Below the pieces are notes generated by a model that was not told where the DNA came from, ran no database searches, and worked only from the letters and a program-made list of their open reading frames with translations. 5,588 nt of DNA from Acidobacteriota bacterium (GTDB lineage Bacteria; Acidobacteriota; Terriglobia; Terriglobales; Acidobacteriaceae), in contig JAJYBT010000238.1 in assembly GCA_021778875.1 (NCBI GenBank), positions 1-5,588 on the forward strand. Reading direction: 5' to 3'. The position numbers were made by a program, and so were the translations under genes. Positions 1 through 5,588 of this stretch are shown in pieces (the first letter of the stretch is position 1; each line of letters opens with the position of its first letter).

Positions 1-285
1 AGAGCTCCGCTGCTCAGCCGATTGAAGGGCAATTCATCTCTGGTGAAGACGCGGCTCACAAATCAACAGATGCACGAGTGGAAGCAGTACATTGAGCAGC
101 TGGCGCACAACTTTCTGGCCGGCCGCGCCGACGTGGACCCGCGCGAGTATCCGCGAACCTGCGAGCGCTGCGGTTTGCAGACCATTTGCCGCGTGCAGGA
201 GCAAGAGAACAGGGCCCGCCTGGAGGCATGGGACGAAGCGGCAGAAGGCGACGAATCCGGCGACGAGGAGGCGAGCGATGAGTAA
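1..285 (+). CDS. AddB-like PD-(D/E)XK nuclease / iron-sulfur subunit, C-terminal 94 residues (5' truncated)
   Basis: This reading frame is open from the first base of the window and ends in TAA at 283-285, so it is the tail of a gene that begins to the left. The visible part holds a helical segment (MHEWKQYIEQLAHNFLAG, nt 70-123), then VDP, then the cysteine triad CERCGLQTIC at nt 160-189. Its spacing, C-x2-C-x5-C, is the one known for the C-terminal ligands of the AddB [4Fe-4S] cluster. The fourth Cys lies far upstream in that family and is outside the window. The order 'FLAG...VDP...C..C.L...CRV' resembles AddB-like 'probable DNA repair proteins' that sit beside UvrD-type helicases. The last 17 residues include 10 Asp/Glu, an unusual acidic tail. 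The gene overlaps the downstream helicase-nuclease gene by 8 bp, so the two proteins are probably partners. The helicase-like part and the nuclease catalytic residues cannot be seen, so activity of this subunit cannot be judged. TTG at 22 and ATG at 70 are internal codons, not starts. Confidence 0.8.
   Translation, partial: RAPLLSRLKGNSSLVKTRLTNQQMHEWKQYIEQLAHNFLAGRADVDPREYPRTCERCGLQTICRVQEQENRARLEAWDEAAEGDESGDEEASDE
266..271 (+). promoter_or_regulatory. Shine-Dalgarno site of the addA-like gene
   Basis: A perfect AGGAGG lies 6 nt before the ATG at 278, inside the last codons of the upstream AddB-like gene. It decides the start of the helicase-nuclease gene: the frame stays open further left to an ATG at 92, but that extension lies wholly over the AddB-like frame and does not resemble the family. 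The strong site within the upstream gene, plus the 8-bp overlap, suggests translational coupling of the two subunits. Confidence 0.8.
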
Positions 286-3200
286 GTCCGTGAAGCCGCC
301 TCCCGACCAGGGACAGCGCATGCAGGCGCTCGATCAGGCGCGCTCCATTCTTGTGCAGGCGCCGGCTGGCTCCGGCAAGACTGATCTGCTTACCCGCAGA
401 TTTCTGCGGCTGCTGAGCGAGGTGGACGAGCCCGGCGAGGTTGTCGCCATCACATTTACCAGGGCCGCCGCAGCCGAAATGCGCCATCGGATTCTGGCGG
501 AGTTGGAGAAAGCCGCTGCAAGCGATGCGCCGGCGCGGGCTCAAGACGAATTCTCAATGGACGCGCTTGCTCTTCGCGCGCTGGAACGCTCGCGCGCCCT
601 TGGCTGGCAACTGCCGGACCTGCCTGCGCAGCTTCGCATCAAAACGATCGATTCCTTCTGCCGCGATCTGGCGCTGCAGCAGCCGTTGCTGACTGAACTC
701 GGCGGAGAACTGGCTCTCAACGAGCAGCCCGAGAAGCTGTATCGCAGCGCAGCCCGGCGCACACTCGAACGCATTGACGGCGGCGATTCCGCTCTTCGCG
801 CAGCCATTGAGGCGCTCCTGCTCTGGCGCGATAACAACTGGCAGGAGATGGAGGACCTGCTGGTGGAAATGCTGGGGCAGCGCGACCGCTGGATGCACGC
901 ATTTGTGCTGGAGCGCGAGCCGGACTGGGATGCCCTGCGCATGCGGCTGGAGCGGCCGTTTGCCGCGGCTGTTCACGACACATTAAGCAGATTGGACCAG
1001 CTTGTCGATCAGGCGCCTGGAATGCGCGAAGAGGCATTGAAGCTGGCGCGGTTTGCCTGTGAGGAGCCTGGCGCAAACTCGCCCTGGGAACTGGCTGAAT
1101 GTCCTGAAATTCCGTCCGCGCCTTTTTCGGAAGGGCTGGAGTGCGCGCGCCGTGTTTATTTGTCACTCGCATTATTCCTGCAAACACAAAAGGGTAAATG
1201 GCGTTCAGACAAGGGCCTGAAAGCACCGGATGGTTTTCCTGCAACTCCACGCGGCCGCGCCGGTAAAAGCCGCTTTGCATCGCTGGTTGCTTCACTCTCA
1301 GCCGTCCTAGGCATTGAACCCTTGCTGGCCTCTGTCCCGCATCTGCCGCCGACGCGCTACACCGACGAAGACTGGCAGGTTGTGCAGTCGTGCTTCATCC
1401 TGCTGCGCCATGCGGCAGCAGAGCTGAAGACCGTGTTTGCCGAGACCGGCTCCGTGGACTACATCGAGGTGGCGCAGATTGCGCAGAGCATTCTCCGCCA
1501 CGAGGATGGGTTTCCGAGCGATGCCGCTCAGGCCGTTGCAGATGGCATCAGGCACCTGCTGGTGGATGAGTTTCAGGATACGAGCCGCCGCCAGCACCGT
1601 CTGCTCGCGAGCCTCACAGCCGCGTGGCCCGACCAGACAGGTCGAACGATCTTTGTGGTTGGCGACCCCATGCAGTCCATCTACTTCTTTCGCGACGCCG
1701 ATGCAGAGCTCTTTCCGCGCGTGCGAAAGACGGGCCTCGAAACTCTGGACGGCGACACACTCGTCTTCGACTTTGTGGCGCTGACGGCAAACTTTCGCAC
1801 TGAGCCTCAACTGGTCGAGCGTCTCAACGATGCATTCACCAATGTGTTTGCAGTGGACGACGGCAGCGGCGTTACGTTCTCGCCCGCAGAGCCTGCTCGT
1901 GAAGCGTCTGCATCCTTTGTCCCACGCCTCGGCCTGCATCTTGCATTCGTGCCGCAAGCGAGCCGGAGTAAAGCTGCTGATTCCGGCGCGATGCTCAGGA
2001 AAGAAGCCGTCGCGCATGAGCGGGAAGCGGCGCGCGAAGCACAAGCCAGTGAGGTGGTTGCGTTGATTCGCAGCCATCTGCAACGCATCAAGCAGGCGAG
2101 CGCGCAAGGGGCCAGGTACCGCATCGCCGTGCTGGGCCGCACACGCAAGGCACTCGAGCCGATCGCGCTGGCGCTGCGCGAAGAGGCGATTCCGTTCCGC
2201 GCAGTTGAACTTGAACAACTGCGGGACCGCCCCGAGGTGCAGGATGCGCTAATGCTGGGTCGTGCACTGCTCAATGCGCAGGACCGCATAGCTTGGCTCG
2301 GTGTGCTGCGCGCGCCGTGGTGCGGACTTGCTCTCGACGACCTGCACAAGCTCGCTGGCGCCGAGGATGCACACGCGCCTGAACGCGCAATCCCGGAGCT
2401 GCTGGCCGAGCGGCTCCACCTGCTAAGCGAACATGGCCGCGGCGCAGCGGCGCGCGTGCTCAGCGCACTGGAATCTGTGCCCCGGCTGCGTGCGGCGCTG
2501 CCCACTGCTTCGCTGGGAACATGGCTGGAAAAGATCTGGCTTCGGCTTGGCGGCGCCTATTGCGTGGATTCGACGGCGCGCGCCAACCTGCACCTTCTCT
2601 GGAGTTGTCTCGACGGCCTGCCAGAGGGCGAACAGGACATGCTGGGTCCAGCGCTTGATGTTGCGCTTGAAAAGTTGACCGCGTTGCCTGACCCTACGGC
2701 CAGCAGCGAGCGCGGCGTGCAGTTGATGACCATTCACAAGTCAAAGGGCCTGGAGTTTGAAGTGGTCATTGTGCCTGATTTGCAGGCAGGCGGCGCCAAC
2801 AACCGTGGCAAACTGCTGTCCTGGCTTGAGCGTGGATTGGAGGAACCCGATCAGTCGGGAGAGATTACTGAATTTCTGGTGGCACCGCTGCAATCCAAAA
2901 GGGCTGACCGCGGCAGAGCCAAGGAGTGGGTGGATCGAGTCTATCGCGAGCGCGAGTCGCAGGAGATGCGGCGCATTCTGTATGTCGCCGCAACACGCGC
3001 GCGCGAAGAGCTGCACCTGTTTGCGCGGCCCGCTTACAAAAGCACAAACGGCAGCCTTGAGCTTGTTGAGCCCGGCAATTGCCTGCTCGCCACCGCCTGG
3101 CCTGCCGTCAGAGACGATGTCCGCGCGCGCTTTGATGAATGGGCGGCAGCAAGACAGGCCTCGTCGGCGACTGAAGAGCCAATGATTGAAGCCATCGCCG

Positions 3201-3931
3201 CACAAGGCGAAGATAACGTGTCCATCATGCCTTCTCCCGCAGTGCCGACGATAGTGCACCGTCTGCCGGCGGATTTCAAGGATGTTTCGATCGGTGCAAC
3301 AGTAGACGCACTCACCGCGCAGGACGTGGCCGCTATCGGGGATTCACGGCTCTATGAGCGACATGAAGGCGGTTTACTTTCGCGCGCGCTCGGCACCGCT
3401 GTCCACAAGCTGCTGGAAGAGCTTGCGCGGCTGCGCACGAATCAGGACTGGAACGCAGCCCGCTCCGCGCTTTTGCGGATAAAGCCGCGCATCCTGGCTG
3501 CGGTGCGCTCGGCCGGTGCGCATGAGTCCCTCGCGGAATCCATCGCGGCCAAGGCCTTTGACTGTGCGCTGAGCGCCTCGGAAGATCCGCAAGGGCAATG
3601 GATTCTGTCGCCCCATACGGAGGCGGCAAGCGAGGCAGCGTGGACCGGAATTGTCGCCGGCGCATTGCGCTCGGTGCGCGTGGACCGCATCTTTCGTGCG
3701 GGGCATGAACCGCTGTCACCCGGAGGCGATGTGTGGTGGATTATCGACTACAAGACCGCGCACGCAGACGACCTGGACCCCGCGCTCGCACTGCCGGAAC
3801 TGCGCCGTGTATTCGCTCCGCAGCTTGAGGCGTATGCCGCGATCCTGCGCAACCTGCACGGCGATGCAATGCAGCTCCGCGCAGGGCTTTACTATCCGCG
3901 CATGTCGTTGCTGGATTGGTGGGAAGTGTAA
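278..3931 (+). CDS. addA: AddA-like ATP-dependent helicase-exonuclease (UvrD/RecB family), 1217 aa, complete
   Basis: Large subunit of an AddAB/RecBCD-type enzyme that unwinds double-strand DNA ends with ATP and cuts the strands, making 3' tails for RecA. It is cytoplasmic and has no signal peptide. Helicase motifs in order: D-Q-x-Q-R at 10-14; Walker A APAGSGKT 28-35; motif Ia ITFTRAAAAEM 58-68; TIDSFC 123-128; Walker B DEFQDT 430-435; motif III VGDPMQSIY 461-469; motif IV LTANFRT 502-508; motif V MTIHKSKGLEFE 817-828; motif VI YVAATRARE 902-910. The C-terminal RecB-type nuclease has G-x3-H at 1039-1043, D1136, D1157-Y-K1159 and Q1182-x3-Y1186, so all expected catalytic residues are present. 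The length matches Bacillus AddA (about 1230 aa). The insert around 300-335 carries a GKWR...GFP pattern common in this UvrD subfamily. The start at 278 is chosen because AGGAGG lies 6 nt before it and the overlap with the AddB-like gene is short. It could also be annotated simply as a UvrD-helicase domain-containing protein; assignment to canonical AddA rather than a sister AddA-like group is uncertain. Its stop is 2 bp from the convergent phoU stop. Confidence 0.93.
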   Translation: MSKSVKPPPDQGQRMQALDQARSILVQAPAGSGKTDLLTRRFLRLLSEVDEPGEVVAITFTRAAAAEMRHRILAELEKAAASDAPARAQDEFSMDALALRALERSRALGWQLPDLPAQLRIKTIDSFCRDLALQQPLLTELGGELALNEQPEKLYRSAARRTLERIDGGDSALRAAIEALLLWRDNNWQEMEDLLVEMLGQRDRWMHAFVLEREPDWDALRMRLERPFAAAVHDTLSRLDQLVDQAPGMREEALKLARFACEEPGANSPWELAECPEIPSAPFSEGLECARRVYLSLALFLQTQKGKWRSDKGLKAPDGFPATPRGRAGKSRFASLVASLSAVLGIEPLLASVPHLPPTRYTDEDWQVVQSCFILLRHAAAELKTVFAETGSVDYIEVAQIAQSILRHEDGFPSDAAQAVADGIRHLLVDEFQDTSRRQHRLLASLTAAWPDQTGRTIFVVGDPMQSIYFFRDADAELFPRVRKTGLETLDGDTLVFDFVALTANFRTEPQLVERLNDAFTNVFAVDDGSGVTFSPAEPAREASASFVPRLGLHLAFVPQASRSKAADSGAMLRKEAVAHEREAAREAQASEVVALIRSHLQRIKQASAQGARYRIAVLGRTRKALEPIALALREEAIPFRAVELEQLRDRPEVQDALMLGRALLNAQDRIAWLGVLRAPWCGLALDDLHKLAGAEDAHAPERAIPELLAERLHLLSEHGRGAAARVLSALESVPRLRAALPTASLGTWLEKIWLRLGGAYCVDSTARANLHLLWSCLDGLPEGEQDMLGPALDVALEKLTALPDPTASSERGVQLMTIHKSKGLEFEVVIVPDLQAGGANNRGKLLSWLERGLEEPDQSGEITEFLVAPLQSKRADRGRAKEWVDRVYRERESQEMRRILYVAATRAREELHLFARPAYKSTNGSLELVEPGNCLLATAWPAVRDDVRARFDEWAAARQASSATEEPMIEAIAAQGEDNVSIMPSPAVPTIVHRLPADFKDVSIGATVDALTAQDVAAIGDSRLYERHEGGLLSRALGTAVHKLLEELARLRTNQDWNAARSALLRIKPRILAAVRSAGAHESLAESIAAKAFDCALSASEDPQGQWILSPHTEAASEAAWTGIVAGALRSVRVDRIFRAGHEPLSPGGDVWWIIDYKTAHADDLDPALALPELRRVFAPQLEAYAAILRNLHGDAMQLRAGLYYPRMSLLDWWEV

Positions 3932-3933
3932 CT

Positions 3934-4626
3934 TCAGCCCGCGTTCTTTGCGTCTTTCTGAGCGGCCAGACTCTTGGAGTGACGCACATCCGCACCCTGT
4001 ATCCAAAAGATCACGTCCTCGGCGATGTTGGTGGCATGGTCAGCAACGCGCTCAAGTGAGCGGCAGATCATCAGCGCATTGAAAGCCAGCGGAGCAAGAT
4101 GGCTCTGCTCTTCCATCACTTTGGTCAACGCCTTGTAGGCAGTGCGATTCATCGCGTCCACGGCGTCATCCATTGTAAGCACGGATCGGGCCGCCTCCGC
4201 GTCGCCCTCAATGAAGGACTGAAGGCTCTTCCGCACCATCGCGGCAGCCATCGTGGCCATGCGCGGAATATCAACTGGCAAATCCGCCACCGCCATCTGC
4301 TCCATGTTGCGCACGCGATCGCTAATGCTCTTGGCTGCGTCGCCCACGCGCTCCAAATCTGCGTTGATCTTGATTACGCTGAGGATGAAGCGCAGGTCGC
4401 TGGCCATGGGCTGCTCCATCGCCAGCAGGTCCAGCGCCGCCTGGTCGATGTCGCGCTCCATGCGGTTGATGGCATTTTCGCTGCGGCTGACCAGGTCGCA
4501 AATGGAGAGGTCGCGCACGCGATAGGCCTCAATGGCGCGCTGGATGGCCTGCTCTGCCAGTCCAGCCATTACCAGCAGGTTTTCCTTCAGCTCGTCGAGG
4601 CTCTGTTGAAAACGAATGCGCGTCAT
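3934..4626 (-). CDS. phoU: Phosphate signalling protein PhoU, 230 aa, complete
   Basis: PhoU is a cytoplasmic all-helical protein that links the Pst transporter to the PhoR/PhoB two-component system and damps phosphate uptake. The sequence shows the two-fold repeat of three-helix bundles. The first repeat has the metal-binding E/DxxxD signature in [11 protein letters not shown] (E92, D96). The second has [18 protein letters not shown] (E192, D196). The two signatures are exactly 100 residues apart. The length is typical (E. coli PhoU is about 240 aa). The start is the ATG at 4626-4624, which overlaps the pstB stop as ATGA; the frame continues open upstream to 4983, but that part lies over pstB and has no family resemblance. 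Only a weak AGG at 4634-4632, 5 nt before the ATG, is seen, so translation is probably coupled to pstB by termination-reinitiation. It is the last gene of the leftward pst operon. The C-terminal tail after GADVRH (residues 211-216) is short, Lys/Ala-rich and probably disordered. Confidence 0.96.
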   Translation of the reverse strand: MTRIRFQQSLDELKENLLVMAGLAEQAIQRAIEAYRVRDLSICDLVSRSENAINRMERDIDQAALDLLAMEQPMASDLRFILSVIKINADLERVGDAAKSISDRVRNMEQMAVADLPVDIPRMATMAAAMVRKSLQSFIEGDAEAARSVLTMDDAVDAMNRTAYKALTKVMEEQSHLAPLAFNALMICRSLERVADHATNIAEDVIFWIQGADVRHSKSLAAQKDAKNAG

Positions 4627-5381
4627 CCGAACCTGCCTGTGATGTAATCCTCTGTGCGCTTGTCGCTGGGATTGGTGAAGATTTTGTGCGTTGAGTCGAA
4701 CTCCACCATGCGTCCGTTGAGAAAGAAGCCCGTCTTCTCTGCCACGCGCGCCGCCTGCTGCATGTTGTGCGTCACAATCACGATAGTGTACTGCGACTTG
4801 AGCTGAAAGATAAGGTCCTCGATTTTTGCTGTGGAAATCGGGTCCAGCGCGGATGCCGGCTCGTCCATCAGCAGAACCTCGGGGTCCACGGCCAGGGCGC
4901 GCGCAATGCACAACCGCTGCTGCTGACCGCCGGAGAGGCTGGCGCCGGATTTCTTTTTCAACTCGTCCTTCACTTCGTCCCAAAGCGCCGAGTTGATGAG
5001 CGACCGCTCGACAATCTCATCCAGCACGCGCTTGTTGGTATAGCCGTTGAGTTTGAGGCCGGACGCGACATTGTCATAGATGGACATGGTGGGGAAAGGA
5101 TTGGGTCGCTGGAAGACCATGCCCACGCGCCGCCTGATTTCGACCGGCTTGGCGTCGTTGTAGATGTCGAGATCGCCAATGCGCACGGTTCCCGTCACGC
5201 GCGCGATGGGATTGGTTTCGTGCATGCGGTTCAGGCAGCGAACAAATGTGCTTTTGCCGCAGCCTGAGGGACCGATCAGCGCAGTGGCATGATTGGCAGG
5301 AATGTTGAGATTGATGTCCTGCAGCGTGTGGTTGGTGCCGTACCACGCGTTCAGGTCGATGACCTCGATGCCGACGCCCAC
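4623..5381 (-). CDS. pstB: Phosphate ABC transporter ATP-binding protein PstB, 252 aa, complete
   Basis: ATPase of the high-affinity phosphate importer PstSCAB; it sits on the inner face of the cytoplasmic membrane and drives PstC/PstA by ATP hydrolysis. All ABC motifs are intact: A-loop aromatic Y14; Walker [10 protein letters not shown] 37-45; the Pst-type stretch NRMHETNP 51-58; Q-loop Q91 followed by RPNPFP, which is characteristic of PstB; ABC signature LSGGQQQR 149-156; Walker B LLMDEP 170-175 with catalytic E174; D-loop SALD 177-180; switch H205. The C terminus has the Pst-typical ending with [10 protein letters not shown] at 243-252. The start is GTG, with no in-frame ATG before residue 53 (nt 5225), which already lies past the Walker A motif; AAGGGG at 5395-5390 lies 8 nt upstream. 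The start directly follows the pstA stop (TAAGTG), and the stop overlaps the phoU start (ATGA). Length and motif order are normal for the family, and nothing appears missing. Confidence 0.97.
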   Translation of the reverse strand: MGVGIEVIDLNAWYGTNHTLQDINLNIPANHATALIGPSGCGKSTFVRCLNRMHETNPIARVTGTVRIGDLDIYNDAKPVEIRRRVGMVFQRPNPFPTMSIYDNVASGLKLNGYTNKRVLDEIVERSLINSALWDEVKDELKKKSGASLSGGQQQRLCIARALAVDPEVLLMDEPASALDPISTAKIEDLIFQLKSQYTIVIVTHNMQQAARVAEKTGFFLNGRMVEFDSTHKIFTNPSDKRTEDYITGRFG

Positions 5382-5588
5382 TTAGCTTGCCCCTTTCAAA
5401 ACGCCGCGGCTGGTGACAAAGCGCACCAGAGAAACCGCCAGCACGATCAACACGATCAACACGAGCGCCCCGGCCCAGGCCAGCCTGTGCCAATCATCGT
5501 AGGGCGAGATGGCATAGACATAAATCTGCAGCGGCAGAGCGGCAATGGGCTGGTTGAGGCTCGAACTCCAGAATTGATTTCCGAGCGC
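5382..5588 (-). CDS. pstA: Phosphate ABC transporter permease PstA, C-terminal 68 residues (5' part outside window)
   Basis: The minus-strand frame is open from the window edge to TAA at 5384-5382. The translated end has the hallmark ALPLQIYVYAISPYDDWH (residues 17-34 of the fragment), a C-terminal periplasmic/loop signature of PstA permeases. A final membrane helix follows, roughly fragment residues 36-58, rich in Leu, Ile and Val, then a short positive tail (R56, R61, K65) that would face the cytoplasm. PstA pairs with PstC to form the phosphate channel. The gene continues beyond the right edge, so the membrane-core helices and the EAA loop contacting PstB are not visible. Its stop abuts the pstB GTG without a gap, which places both in one transcript. 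A 9-bp tandem repeat lies in the terminal helix. Confidence 0.93.
   Translation of the reverse strand, partial: ALGNQFWSSSLNQPIAALPLQIYVYAISPYDDWHRLAWAGALVLIVLIVLAVSLVRFVTSRGVLKGAS
5390..5395 (-). promoter_or_regulatory. Shine-Dalgarno site of pstB
   Basis: On the minus strand AAGGGG lies 8 nt before the GTG start of pstB, within the last codons of pstA. It supports the GTG at 5381 as the start in the absence of any suitable in-frame ATG. Confidence 0.6.
5442..5459 (-). repeat. Two tandem copies of a 9-bp unit inside pstA
   Basis: The plus-strand unit cacgatcaa occurs twice without interruption (5442-5450 and 5451-5459), and a partial third copy follows (cacga, 5460-5464). On the coding strand the unit reads TTG-ATC-GTG, giving Leu-Ile-Val twice in the last membrane helix of PstA. 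The unit is a multiple of three, so copy-number change would lengthen or shorten the helix by three residues without a frameshift. Confidence 0.8.

Noticed and set aside
92..277. N-terminal extension of the helicase-nuclease frame to an ATG at 92
   Set aside because: It lies fully over the AddB-like frame, its translation is rich in Arg, Ala and Pro with no family resemblance, and the ATG at 278 has a perfect ribosome-binding site.
859..866. E. coli Chi octamer GCTGGTGG, present here and again at 1558-1565 inside the addA-like gene
   Set aside because: It arises from the common codon run CTG-GTG-GA(A/T) (Leu-Val-Glu/Asp). The E. coli octamer is not expected to be recognised by an AddAB-type enzyme from another phylum.
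1307..2218. Long minus-strand open frame (303 codons) opposite the addA-like gene
   Set aside because: The plus-strand frame here carries the conserved helicase motifs II to IV, and the antisense translation shows no domain. Long antisense frames are common opposite GC-biased genes.
3885..3985. Possible bidirectional terminator at the addA-like/phoU junction
   Set aside because: Short G/C matches such as CCGCGC near 3896 are direct, not inverted, copies, and no hairpin with a T-run was found, so no terminator is annotated.
4099..4647. Plus-strand open frame opposite phoU (182 codons)
   Set aside because: Shadow frame: it is rich in His, Leu and Val, typical of antisense to helical genes, and has no recognisable domain, while phoU on the other strand is unmistakable.
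4627..4983. Upstream extension of the phoU frame to 4983 (349 residues)
   Set aside because: The extra 119 codons lie inside pstB; the known PhoU N terminus begins at the ATG at 4626, which forms the ATGA junction.
4767..5267. Plus-strand open frame opposite pstB (166 codons)
   Set aside because: All ABC motifs are on the minus strand in another frame, so this is a shadow.

Overview
The window is a gene-dense piece of bacterial chromosome, moderately GC-rich (around 60% by eye), with GC-biased third codon positions and no space wasted between genes. The protein sequences fit a Gram-negative-type soil bacterium. My best guess is Acidobacteriota (Terriglobia), but this rests on the general look of the proteins. 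No ribosomal RNA or other firm taxonomic marker is present.

The left 70% (1-3931, plus strand) is a DNA double-strand-break processing locus. It starts inside the 3' end of an AddB-like gene, whose last residues carry the C-x2-C-x5-C triad of an iron-sulfur-clamped nuclease domain. That gene overlaps by 8 bp with a complete gene for an AddA-like helicase-nuclease of 1217 residues. All the main UvrD-type helicase motifs and all RecB-family nuclease motifs are intact, so the enzyme should be active. The two proteins would form a heterodimeric RecBCD/AddAB-type complex that unwinds and trims broken DNA ends for recombination.

The right 30% (3934-5588, minus strand) is the distal part of a phosphate-transport operon read leftward: the end of pstA (permease), complete pstB (ATPase) and complete phoU (regulator). 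pstA and pstB abut directly (TAAGTG), and pstB and phoU overlap by ATGA. pstS, pstC and the operon promoter, with any Pho box, lie beyond the right edge.

The two operons converge and their stop codons are separated by only 2 bp. I see no canonical intrinsic terminator between them. No RNA gene, mobile element, CRISPR array or attachment site is visible, and no stretch over 300 bases lacks a gene. I found no strong candidate for a new system. The least ordinary point is that the addB/addA pair resembles the poorly studied 'probable DNA repair protein' AddAB-like group more than the Bacillus-type enzyme.
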